Shown: positions 24,201 to 35,400 of the stretch, in pieces
Numbering within the stretch: position 1 is the stretch's first letter
Layout of the letters: each line of letters begins with the position of its first letter
From: Rhodeus uyekii
Taxonomy: Eukaryota > Chordata > Actinopteri > Cypriniformes > Acheilognathidae
Assembly: GCA_037043235.1 (NCBI GenBank)
Contig: JAWRVZ010000038.1
Location: 372,001 to 436,000, forward strand
Reading direction: 5' to 3'
Length of the DNA stretch: 64,000 nt
Made by a program: the position numbers and the translations under genes
The notes under the pieces: generated by a model
Databases searched by the model: none
What the model saw: the letters and a program-made list of their open reading frames with translations, nothing else
Told to the model about the DNA's origin: nothing

Positions 24201-26760
24201 ATGTTTTTCCAGTTACACTAACAAAATGACATTCATACAAATATGCAAATGTTTTGTTACTGTTTTGACTCACACCCACTTTGACACAGGAAATGTGTCT
24301 GTTTAATATTTGTGCTTCAAGGGGTCAATTTACATTTTCAGCTTTCCTTAGTGTTTAATGTTTCTGTTTGAGCATGAAAAAAGTCTGAAAATTTACAAAG
24401 CACAGAGTCACTCAAAAGGGAGTTATTCTCTACATCAGTAAACCCTGTTTCTGAAGACTGAAGACGGTTTTGTGGACTTCCGGAAGCGCACGTCACAATA
24501 TTCCTCATTTAAATCATTCCTGGCCAAGACATATACAAAAAAGGGGTAGAAGCCTGGCTGAGTTGCATTAGTGGTTTGTAGAAAATTGCGAGAGCGATAA
24601 GAGACATTTCTGAAACAAGCGGTTGACCAATCTCTCACAACACACTGCTCCAGCCAACCAATCAGAGCACACTGCACTTTTCAAAAGGAGACACTTCATA
24701 TAGATAGGAACTAACAAACTAACTTAATGACAGACTGGGAAGCGAGGTGCTGTAACAATGTAAAATGTGTGAAAATACCAAGACCAGGATCAAACCCAAG
24801 ACCTTCACGTTGCAAGCACCACACTCTTCTTTTTGAGCTACAGGATGTACAGGGATTAGATTAGTGGAGTAACGTAGGGAATAGTGAATGAGGGTTTAGG
24901 GGACGATCTCGAACTCAGCTTTATAACATTTTGGGGGGAAAAAATCTAACTGGTATCACCTGTATCTCTCCATGTCCACTTTGTTGCCTAGAAGAATGAC
25001 AGGAGCTTCTGGCTGGAGACCTTTTGAGTAAAGGGTCACAGTTTCTATGTACTGCTGGCAGGCCTCAAAGCTATTCCGGTTGTCAATGCTGTAGACAATG
25101 ATGAAGGCATTGGCCCAGCTTAAATAGCGCTCACAGTTCACTGGTCCATCCTGATTTAAATAAAGACAGATTTGTTTGCATGCTGTAAACATACATTACA
25201 TGAAATTAAAACATCAGGAGATCAATCTGATGAAAATATCAGTTGTCAATCTGTATAAAGCAGATTCTCAAAAGAAACAAGTGGACATCATTACCTGATC
25301 AGCCGTGTCCATCACTTTAATTAGAACTGGCTGCTGGTCCACAACTTCTTCAGAAGAGTATGTATCTTCTGAAAATGTAACATGTAAAAGAAGCTAATGT
25401 ATGTTTTTTTAAGGAATAAAACCAAAACGACTGGTATTGGTAAAAATTTCACACAAACTCAAGTTGCATAACACGTTTTGTCTTAAAGTTTCTCCAGATG
25501 AGGATTTTCTTTTAATTCAGTCCTTCGCTAATAAAACAGTGCATTTCTGTTCCTGCCATTCATGTTCATTTTATAGATTATTTTTTTAATGAATTCATGA
25601 AAGAATTACATTTGAACAAGATGAAAATATGATAGAACAACAAGAAAAACAAATGGTGTGTTGGGAAAGGACTTGAAGTGGTTTAAAAGTCTTAAAATGT
25701 GGAATGCTACAACTTGTCACTTTAGTAACAAAAGCTATCAGTTCAAGCTTCAACTTCTCATCGTCTTCCAATGAAAAAATCATGAAAATGAAGCTTTACA
25801 AGGACTTTTATGTCTCTAAGTAAGACCCTTTTAAGTTTTAAAGTCATCCATCTGGGTTCCAATCGGTTACTATTGAATATATCTGTATGAAACTAATGTT
25901 AGCAATCATTCTTCGGTAATCCCCTTCAAATACGTCTTGTGTTAAGAACCAGGATCATAACCAACGCAGACATAAAGAGGGACATGTCCCATCCAGATGC
26001 TCAATCACTCGTTATTTTTCAAATGACCGATTCTTAAACTTTTACCTTTGATCCCCTCAATATTTAGTTAAATCCATGGTGACAACAATAAAAGCTGGGA
26101 AACTCACCAAGGTTTGGATCATATTCACTGATGAAGCGCTTTGTGAGGAATTTCACAGTAAGTGCTGCGGGGGGACAGTAAGTCTAAGTTCAGAAATATT
26201 TTCAATTACATAACAGAGAATCAAAACTCGACAATGGAAAACGATATATTTAAACTAATGCCATTATAAATAACATATTAGACATATGTTTGTGAAAATT
26301 AATTTATCGTTTATAGTGTTGAATAACATATCAGACATTGGAAATTAATGATTGTGATAATGAATATATAGTTTATGATGCTTTATAACATATCAGACAT
26401 TGGAAACTAATGATTGTGATAATGAATATATAGTTTATGATGCTTTATAACATATCAGACATTAGAAACTAATGATTCTGATAATGAATATATAGTTTAT
26501 GATGTTTTATAATATATCAGACATTAGAAACTAATGATTCTGATAATGAATATATAGTTTATGATGTTTTATAATATATCAGACATTATAAACTAATGAT
26601 TGTGATAAGGACTATGAAGTATTCCCCTCTAATGTGTGGTAATCATACCTGACTTTCCAGATCCCATAGCTCCCAAAATCACTATGTTACACTCCGAGGG
26701 CTCATGTTCAGGAACTGTGACAATGTTACAAGTTCTTGCTTTCCCAAACATCAGAGACAT
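21268..26760 (-). CDS. rasl12: rasl12: Ras-like protein family member 12
   Basis: Five coding exons (26649-26760, 26108-26164, 25295-25368, 24960-25150, 21268-21601) join with phases 1, 1, 0, 2 into 255 residues (human RASL12 is 266). The start MSLMFGK matches human MSSVFGK. An upstream in-frame ATG at 26838 lies inside a short 5' UTR intron and is discounted. The P-loop reads GAMGSGKS, the effector region DPNLEDTYSSEE, the G3 motif DTADQD (family-typical, no DTAGQ), G4 LLGNKVD and G5 EVSA. The C-terminus ends KRRAPTLTLLKGFKIF with no CAAX box, as in the family. It is a little-studied Ras-like GTPase, probably soluble; no pathway is shown here. It converges with the slc51b-like gene and diverges from kbtbd13. 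Confidence 0.95.
21843..22485. mobile_element. TA-flanked DNA transposon remnant (cagtggtacctcgagatacg ends)
   Basis: The left end cagtggtacctcgagatacg is mirrored at the right by cgtattttgaggtactactg, with TA on both sides (21841-21842, 22486-22487). It is 643 bases with no transposase. It sits in the last rasl12 intron and is of the same structural class as the elements at 5056 and 35793. Confidence 0.8.
22684..23560. repeat. old interspersed repeats in a rasl12 intron
   Basis: Text such as ggggtcctgttgtgtccttt, followed by tgaagcccctcctgccgaaa, resembles a common teleost dispersed repeat. Related caaatcacaac/ccaatcagaa text also occurs near 24600 and 40370. No intact coding frame was recognised. 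Confidence 0.4.
24425..24720. repeat. interspersed repeat related to 40100-40585
   Basis: Shared words include tcacaacacactgctcc next to ccaatcagag and aaaggag at the end. The same order occurs at about 40370-40430. It is non-coding and of low certainty. Confidence 0.4.
24786..24850 (-). repeat. tRNA-like fragment of a SINE
   Basis: aggatcaaacccaagacctt, followed by gttgcaagcaccacact and a gagctacagg end, reads in reverse as a tRNA-like head with a T-arm (GGGTTTGATCC). The body of the SINE is missing or decayed. Confidence 0.5.
26325..26612. repeat. 62-base minisatellite in rasl12 intron 1
   Basis: A unit beginning aacatatcagacattggaaa and ending tttatgatgctttat repeats at 26325, 26387, 26449 and 26511, with a partial fifth unit from 26573. 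Copies differ by only a few bases. A weaker copy seems to precede it from about 26270. Confidence 0.9.
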
Positions 26761-26840
26761 CCTGAAAACGTGATGAGAAGAATGAAGGAGAAGATCCCAA
26801 TCATGCGGAACACGTGTGCTTTGATCTTCTGAGTTCATAC

Positions 26841-27000
26841 CTGGATGACGCTGACGTCTGATTTCTCACCAGAACTCTCTGCAAAACAGCTGGATCGCCT
26901 TATGCTTCAGTGTAAACGACATGACACACACACACACGCGCAAAACCGTTAGTCCGAGATTGTCTTATGTTCTCAGGGCTTTGGAAGTCGCTTCCAGTCG
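26841..27000 (-). other. rasl12: rasl12 5' untranslated exon (predicted)
   Basis: A minus-strand donor (catccag|GTATGA) at 26841 pairs with the acceptor cgttttcag at 26762, giving a 79-base intron just ahead of the coding start. The 5' limit of this exon is unknown; 27000 is a placeholder. Confidence 0.5.
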
Positions 27001-28299
27001 GAGAGGATGTTGCGAGAGGGGAATGAAACAGTGAAATGCTGAGATATTGTGGTTCGGTGGGCTGGAGCACATGACGGACTGAATCCGCCTCTCAGCAACA
27101 GAAAAAGATTCTTCAAACTCTACTTCACATGCTTGTTGGATGTTTTTAACGTGTCTTGTGATGTTTCGCACATGACACACTGAAATATTGCAGTATTTAT
27201 TATAAATGATTTATCCGTGTCCATCATTATTTTGCACCTTCGCAATCTTTAATCAGATTATAACTTCCCCTCCCCCTTCCCCTCTTCTCTTCACTGATGA
27301 CGTGTTTACTGGTGTGTGGGCGGAGCAACAACATGTCACTCACATGTGATCCACCAATAGCAAACCACAACCATCCTATCAAATCCCTATGGACAAAACC
27401 TCCATCCCCCTCCAGTGTTGCCAGATTTGGCGGGTTTCCGCCCAATTCGCTCCTTTTGGTCACGTCCGACTGGAAAAAATAAGCATTGGGCTGGTTGATA
27501 AAAATTGGGCTGGTTTTTGATGGAAAAACCCGCCCAAATTTCATATATAAATGCATATAAATTCCATTAAAACAAGCTCTCCACCCCCCCCCCCCCCCAG
27601 TTTTAAAATGTAACAAAAGACTTAAATGTAAGATGCTGAATTATGAAAAATAATGATTCAAACGTGTTTCGCAATTTGCGTCATTATCGATCACGAGACA
27701 CGCGGCAGCCAATGATGTTTGACGATGCTGTTTTTTGTTTGTTTGTTTTTTACTGTTCTATAATGTATTTATTTATTTAATCTTTACTCAAACCTCTTCA
27801 AATAATAAATAGGATTTAAGCACAATGCATGGCAATTTAGAGATTTAGGGCATGTCAGCTGCTTTAAGGAGTGAAAAGTTTTTCCAGATAATTTTTAAAT
27901 GCTACAAAACTTGGAGCAATTATAGCAAACTTTTGTTTTTAAGTAAATTAAACTTATCTATAAATAAATAAAAAACTACACAAAAATTCAACCTTGCCAT
28001 TGAGTTTGACCTATACATGTGTAAGATGCCATTTTTACAGGCCTATGACGTATGGGAATATTTAAATTGTGATGTAGGCCTATGCACTATATTTATCTAA
28101 AAAAATGATATACTGTCTATGCTATTTGGGCTCATGTCCATGTATGTTAGGTAAAAGTAAGATAAATAGGTATCCTGACTCAAAGACTATTAGCAGTCAC
28201 AAGATAGCAATTAAACTTGTCTTCTATCTGCAAGCTTATCAACTATTTTTTTGAAATAGGTCAGTACCAATAAGACTACTTAATCACAACATATGAAAT

Positions 28300-28363
<64 letters not shown>

Positions 28364-28783
28364 TTTTTTTTTTAAGCAGTCAAATGTTCACCTGGAATGC
28401 TGACCCACAACAAAGAGTGACTCTTACAGGCATACCATTGTTACAGCTTTGGGCAGTTCACCTGTTCATCAAAGAGAGAAGATGAAAATTTCAGCCTGCT
28501 TTAAATGCCTGCCAAGAACAAAAGGTAATAAATAACCATGATGACGGCTGCCCTCTACGCTGATGGCTGTCTGCCATTGCTTTCCAAGCTGCATAATGCT
28601 ACCGTGCTTTTCACTTCTATGTATAGATGATTCTATTCTTGTAGTTGTTAGTAATACAAACACTGCACACTCAAGTCAAATGCATCTGCTTCAACGGTCA
28701 CTTTAGAAGACATCATGGATAGCCAATAGTGCTGTGAATGTCAAAGACAGGTTTAACTGTGTTGGCATTTCCCTGGAGTTCAG
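27001..28783. other. divergent intergenic region between rasl12 and kbtbd13
   Basis: It probably holds both promoters, but no clear core motif was found. Seen are a gttgccagatttggcgggtt repeat near 27410-27545, a poly-C run near 27585-27598 and a (TA)n tract of about 58 bases at 28303-28360. Confidence 0.5.
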
Positions 28784-30310
28784 ATGAAAATGACGGGAGG
28801 TAAGCCGATGGATACAAGCAGCTGTGCTGGCTCAGAGATCGATGTGAAGAAGGAGGTTTACCAGCCAATGGGTTCTATGAAGAAAACACTGAAAGTGAAA
28901 TTTGGTGAAAGCGTTTTTATGGTGGAGAGAAGTCTCCTGGAGGAGCATTGTGAATACTTCCGAGCGCTTTTCCAGTCTGGCATGAAGGAATGCCAGGAGG
29001 ATGAGGTTTGTCTTCAGTTGCCGAGCGCTCGTGGATTCCTGGTCGCCCTCCGTGTGATACATGGTGAAAGACCCATACTGAGCGCTGACGAAATTGTTGA
29101 TGCCGTCGAGTGTACTGCGTTCCTTCACATAGAGCTTCTAACTGAACACCTCGTAAACATTATCAATTCAGACAACTGCCTTCTTATGTATCACACAGCG
29201 GCGACCTTTGGATTATTGAAGCTCTTTAGGAGTGCAGCTTTGTTCATTCAAGATGTTTATCAAGACCTCAAAGAAGATTTGAAGGTCTTGCCGGAGGATT
29301 TGATTGAATATATAGAGTCTCTTGTTCCTAGTACTTACATCACCGTTGGAAGTCATTCGCCATCCATTAAGCTGTTGCAGAACTTCATGAGGACTGTTTG
29401 TTACCTTGATGAGGACGAGAAAGATTGGAAGGTTCTCACACACTTGCCTCTCAACACCAGCACCACCATGGCAGGAGTTACGGTTTTAGACAACAAGATC
29501 TACATTGTTGGAGGAGTCTATGATATTGCCAAAAAAGTTGTGGATTCTGGTTTCTGCTATGATGCATCTACAGACACTTGGAGCACATTTTCCAGCCCTC
29601 AGCAACTTCGCTACAACTGCACCCTAGTAGGCCATGTAGGTGACCTTTTTGTCATTGGCGGAGAGTATGAGAAGACCTTAATGTCCTCTGTGGAGAAGTA
29701 CAAAGTATCCTCGGACACCTGGAGCTTTGCTGCCCATCTCCCAAGACCTGCATCCTCCGTCGTTTGCGCCACAGCCATGAGAAGACTGTTCATATGCCTC
29801 TGGAGACCTAAAGACGCTACAGAGATTTACGAGTACATAGCGAACAGGGATGAATGGATATTAATCACGACACTTGTTCGGCATCAAAGTTACGGTCATT
29901 GCATGGTAGCCCACAGGGACAATTTGTACGTCATGAGGAATGGGCCATCTGATGATTTTTTGAGATGCATGATGGACTGTTACAATCTGACCTCAGGTCA
30001 GTGGACGGCCATGCCTGGGCAGTACGAGAACAGTAAGGGGGCTTTGTTTACCGCGGTAGTGCGAGGTGACTCTGTGTTCACAGTGAACCGCAGAGCGACG
30101 GTGGAATATGCTATTGAGGACAACAAATGGAGGACAAAAAAAGAAATGACAGGATTTCCAAGAATCGGCTCCATGTGGACCTTCCTCTTGAGACTGCCAA
30201 AGAAAAGCAGAGAGCTTTTACGAAACAAAAATAATGGAGCTGAAATCTCATTTGACCTCAGCTCAAGTGCTTCTGTACCACTTTTGCCAACTATTGTCAA
30301 TGGAAAGTAG
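28784..30310 (+). CDS. kbtbd13: kbtbd13: kelch repeat and BTB domain-containing protein 13
   Basis: A single-exon frame of 508 codons, as in mammals, where the gene is intronless (458 residues in human). The BTB domain covers about residues 33-135 (KVKFGESVFMVE, EHCEYFRALFQSGMKE). A BACK-like segment follows, and kelch repeats run from about residue 232 (TMAGVTVLDNKIYIVGGV, LFVIGGEYEKT, YGHCMVAHRDNLYV). The protein is a muscle substrate adaptor for Cullin-3 ubiquitin ligase that binds actin; human mutations cause nemaline myopathy type 6. The first ATG gives 31 residues more than human; M32 (28877) aligns with the human start, so either may be used. The polyadenylation signal AATAAA is at 30441-30446. 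Confidence 0.95.
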   Translation: MKMTGGKPMDTSSCAGSEIDVKKEVYQPMGSMKKTLKVKFGESVFMVERSLLEEHCEYFRALFQSGMKECQEDEVCLQLPSARGFLVALRVIHGERPILSADEIVDAVECTAFLHIELLTEHLVNIINSDNCLLMYHTAATFGLLKLFRSAALFIQDVYQDLKEDLKVLPEDLIEYIESLVPSTYITVGSHSPSIKLLQNFMRTVCYLDEDEKDWKVLTHLPLNTSTTMAGVTVLDNKIYIVGGVYDIAKKVVDSGFCYDASTDTWSTFSSPQQLRYNCTLVGHVGDLFVIGGEYEKTLMSSVEKYKVSSDTWSFAAHLPRPASSVVCATAMRRLFICLWRPKDATEIYEYIANRDEWILITTLVRHQSYGHCMVAHRDNLYVMRNGPSDDFLRCMMDCYNLTSGQWTAMPGQYENSKGALFTAVVRGDSVFTVNRRATVEYAIEDNKWRTKKEMTGFPRIGSMWTFLLRLPKKSRELLRNKNNGAEISFDLSSSASVPLLPTIVNGK

Positions 30311-30567
30311 CTAATGCCTACAAGAGTTGCGAAATGTTGCTAGATGACGTAATGCACCAACTGTTGGCACTTTGCATTTGTTTTCTCTGCTAATCCATGC
30401 TCACGTACTGTATTTTAACATAATGTATAGCTGATTGTCCAATAAAGCTGTACTCATTTACATATTTTCGGTCAGACAACAGAACAAGTATGATATAGTG
30501 ATTGTCATGTTAACGAGCGGCCCAGATTTGTCGCTAGTCACTTTTAAAAAGAAGAATAAACAAACAG

Positions 30568-30610
<43 letters not shown>

Positions 30611-32455
30611 AATGATCGTCATTAAAGTGCATGTTGCCATGGTTCTGTAAGACCAAAATATAGAAACATTTCCTGTTTTTATATCAAACAAGCCATCTGT
30701 AAAACTCAATCCCTGGTGTATCCATACCAGAAACGCCGGGGTCAGACAAGGCCGCAAGGAAAGAGTGCAGAACCTTGAAGACTGTGAGAGAAGGTTTAAG
30801 ATCATATGGGTGGCAAAAGAGAAACATGATCATCAGAAATGATATTTTCTTCATACTTATGACCTCAAAAACTGATTAGAGTGTAACCGTGTGGAGACTC
30901 TGACTGTTCAAACTCTCAAATTATATCCAGACATTCTTGCAAGATTTTGTAACTATTGTAGAAGTTCCACTCATTACATGGGAACCTGAAGACACACTGA
31001 TAACTAATCATGTTACCACAATGAAAACACTGTGTCCAAGCTTTGGCAGCTGAACAACAGAATGTATAGATCTTGGCAGGACTGCGCTATTCGCTAATGG
31101 AGTCTGGCAGTTTGAAGGTAACATTTTATAGGAACATTGTCATACAATAATGTTCACAAATACCAAAGTGAAACTAACGGAAGAAACATGTGAAAGCAAG
31201 TGTTTCGCAAATACTTTTTTTTTTAAACAAGAACGAGACGTGGGTATTATTGTTTAGATTTGGTTTTTCTTCCAAACGTTTGACTGAAATTTTATATTGA
31301 GTTGTCAGTTTTTGTTTAGAGTGGTATATGCAAAGCTCTCAGGTTGCTGATGACATTGTTGGAATAGTTTTATTACATCCATATTGCCTGACATGTACAT
31401 AACAAATGTAATATTTCTATGCATTGCATAAGGGTTTCCAAATGGGGGTCGTGAGTTGATGAAATGCTAATAATGAATGAAATTATAAAATGTAAAATTT
31501 AAATAAGGCTGCAATCGAAATAAAATTGATATCGCAAAATGTTTTCAGCATTTTATCAGTAACAAGAATCATAAAAAAAAATATATATTGTCACCTAAAC
31601 AGACTTAAAAGTCTCCCTGCAGTTTTCCACCAAAATAAATGTGGAGCATTTACAATTTAACAATCATCATAATTTAGTTTAACATTTAAATGTATTATTA
31701 CAATAGTACATTCACCTTAATTTAACTTGATATAAAGAGAAAAAAAAGAATAATATAAAAACAATTCTTTTATTTATGTTTTATTTCTTATTTTGATCAC
31801 TGAGACGCTTCAATCGTATATAACAATCGTAATATACCGGTATGCTAAAATAATCACAAACTGTGCAGTCCCATACTGTAAATAAATAACCAAAACAATA
31901 AACATTTAAAATAAAACACTTGCAGAAATATTAAATATGTATTTGTTTTCCTGCATGTCATTTGACAATTAACCAACAAAAGAGACCCGTAAATGCAAAT
32001 GTTTTGTTAGATTACTGAAATATTAACTTAAAATCTCAGGGGTATATATACATATTACTCTCTTTATGTTGGTTAATGGTAAAATTACATAAAATATTTC
32101 ATCTTGAATGTGCGTATATAACAATGCATAATTCTACTGCAATTCAAAAGTGTATTTAATTTGATGAATTCCAAGGAAAACAAATACCATGGTTAACATT
32201 CCTATAAATAAATGAAATGTAAATAAAACAAAAGTTTGATGACAATGGAAAACACTATAAAAACATGTTTGTTCAGAGTCATTTTCTGGTGAAGATTAAA
32301 ACTGTGCTTCTCCCCAAGGCCTCAACACATGTCTAGAATGCGGAACGAATAAACACAGTTCAGCATCTGATAAATAAGCAACAGCTATATGAGCTCTGTG
32401 AACAGCACAAACCATGATCGCAGCTATTATTCACTGCATCATATCATGGACTGGA
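30311..32455. other. intergenic region between converging kbtbd13 and ubap1l
   Basis: It contains the kbtbd13 3' UTR with its signal at 30441, a 35-base T run (30571-30605) and AT-rich sequence. No conserved frame was seen. Confidence 0.6.
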
Positions 32456-35400
32456 TCAGGCCACGCGGGTCATGAGTTCCTCCAGGGCTCGCTCTCTGTG
32501 GTTCTCATGCACGAGAAGAACCTCTTTAATGGCGTTCTGCTGGAAGCCCATTTCATTAAACTGAGCAAGAAGGTGAAGGAACTCCTCAGCCTAAATTAGA
32601 AGAACAATTAATGTTAATATATATATTACCATTCCGAAGTCTGAACAACAATATTGTCAAGGATCATTACAATTTAAAAAAACTGCTTTCTATTTGAAAA
32701 TATTGTAATATATTGAATATATTGAATATATTGTAATGTAATTTACTCCTGTGATGTCAAAACTGAATTTTCAGCATCATTACTAGTCTTCAGTGTCACA
32801 TGATCCTTCAGAAGTTCTTTGGATTCTTTAATGACTAGAAAACTCAAGCATTTATTCGAAATAAAGTAGTGCCTTGAGATACGAGCAAGCTTTCGAGCAA
32901 ATTTTTGCTTCGAGATACGAGTAAAGATTTGAGATCCGAGCACGCTTAGAGACACGGACGCGGACGCTAGGTGGTCGAGCACTCGGAGCAGCCCACGTGC
33001 CTCACTCGTTTACTTCACGTGCTCGTCGACTCCTGCAAGTCTTCCTGTGGTGTATGTATGGTATATACATTTATTGGGTAATTGCATATGATCTCCACTA
33101 GAGGGCCACCTTGGTTTTACAGCGGTGGTTACCGGGGGCGACGAGTGATTCACAAGTATTAAGCTGATAGCAGCACGAGTTATGTGTGTTCAATAATAAT
33201 AAATATGAGGTTCTGAGTCTATCCAATACACTACACGGGAATAAACACTACACTTCCGTATTGTGTTTGCGTTATCTACGTTATCCCTCCCTCCTCCTCC
33301 TCCGCACATGCCACTACTGTATCGTGTGTCTCGAAGGCAAGAACTCATAATTAAAACTACATTTTATTTATCACTGGAATCCTTATATACTATAATTTTG
33401 TGTGTGTGTGTGTCTCTATAGCAATTAAAAACATGTTTTTTCATTGTTATTTGCACTAATAAGTGAGTTTCTTAGAGAGCTGGAACGGATTAATTTTTTT
33501 CTGTTATTTCTTATATGAAAAAATGATTTGAGATACGAGTAACTCGAGTTACCAGCTCGGTCCTGAAACAGATTATGCTCGTATCTCAAGGTATTACTGT
33601 AGTTTTTCCCCATAAACCCTTTTGATCAATTTAATGAATTTTTGATGAATAAAAGTAAAACTCTTTTAACACTAGTGTACTTTCTAAAAAGAACAAAAAG
33701 TTGAATTAGCTCAATACATACCTTAGTCTCACAGTTTTGAAACATCTCGAGAGCTTCTTCAACCTGAACTTCATCATAGCCGAGTTCACATAACCGATCG
33801 CATGCCACCAGATAACTCAAGATCTACAAGAGAACAAGCAAAAATCCTTTGTACTGTATATCAACACATATTCTTATGGGTTTATCAGGACAGACGTTTC
33901 ATGTCCAGGATCAGATGAGATTTGATTTAGTCTGAGAGTGAAGAAAAGCCCTTTGAGATTTTCCGACACTTAATGAAAACAAGGCCAAGATGTAATGGAC
34001 TTTTAGGGAAGACTGCTTTATCCCGTAACACTAAGTAATTAGATAAACCGATTGGGTTATGAGGCACACTGTTGATTCAACAGCACGTCATCTTAGATAT
34101 GGACTTATGAATGATTATTAGCTGAATCTGAGCTACCATTAATCAAAAGACTCATTGTCATGTTCAGAGTGGACTGAATGCAGAGCGATGTGAAACGTGA
34201 GAAGCAAGTGGATAAGAGCGACGGAGGACCGGCTGTTCTGATTAATCTGTGTAACAAGATGAGCTTTATTAATTCAAATCTGATCATCCTTCTCACCAGC
34301 TGTCTGATGTTGTCATGCTGAGCGGCCACTTGGCAACTGAGGATACTGCCGAATAGAAATCCATCAAGTCTCGCTGCCCACTTGTTCAACGACTTCACAG
34401 ACACATCATCCCATCGTTTCAGGGCTTTCAAGTAGTCTAATGATCAAATTCAAATAAGTTTTGGATAAAGCCAAGTAAATATTTAATGACTGCAAAGCGT
34501 AAAATTTGACATACTTGATTTTTCAAAGTTACAAGAAAAAAAAGAGATTATTAGACTATGTTTTATAAGAAACAACCATTTCAGTCTTTCTACTTCAAAA
34601 TGTCATGTTTAGTTCAATGGGTTCAAGGAGTTGAGAATCATTTAAAATGAAATCCTACACCATTTTTTTCTTCTTCTAGTGCTGAAATGGAACCATAAGC
34701 TGAAAAAAAGATATTTATTATAAATAAATGTTGATAAAGTATAGTTTCTAATATTATTAAACTTCTTAATAAATTAATAAAAACTAAGTAATTATAAAAA
34801 ATTATTAGCAATCAGATATCATATGCAGTCAAGCATTAATGAAGGCATCAATGATGTGACCCAAGATGTTACACAAATTTTTATTTCATATGGTACAATT
34901 ATTGGATGGGTATTGAAAATCTACCAGATCAATAAAGAGCAGAGCATCTTTTAATGTCTCTTCAGCAAACGTCTCAGGTTGTTTTTAACTCCACTGCCAC
35001 CATCCAGCCCTCAAACACTGATTTACTGCAAGTCTTTTCTCATGGGCCCTTTTAAATAAACTTCAGTGTAATTTTCCCACAATGCCCGTCAACGTTAATG
35101 ATATTGGCTTCATGAAGATGATTAAGTGTTCTCCTGAGGGAACCTTTGTAATGCTGAGAACTAGATACTAGCACATTGTGGAAACTTCAGGGAATCTGGT
35201 GTCTATTTCAGTTTATTTTCCCTCTCATCGTAACCGGAATCAGATAAAAGAAGATAAAACCAGATGTTTTGCTGTAACACGGGGCTGAAACTGAAGTACA
35301 CAGGGATTGCGGGTGAAATCTCTGGCAATGATTTCTGATGTTACTTAAGTTTGTCCAGATCAATACAGAATGAAAAATCACAGAGCAGGTGATTTTCAAC

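Noticed and set aside
26325..26612. CRISPR-like repeat array
   Set aside because: The units are contiguous 62-base tandem copies with no spacers, in a vertebrate intron.
26629..26838. Upstream in-frame ATG giving a longer rasl12 N-terminus
   Set aside because: The ATG at 26838 lies inside a predicted 79-base 5' UTR intron (donor 26840, acceptor 26762), and human RASL12 starts at the equivalent of 26760.
30458..30805. 115-codon minus-strand frame with a lysine run
   Set aside because: The lysines come from the 35-base T run at 30571-30605. The rest has no domain-like text and lies in the kbtbd13 downstream region.
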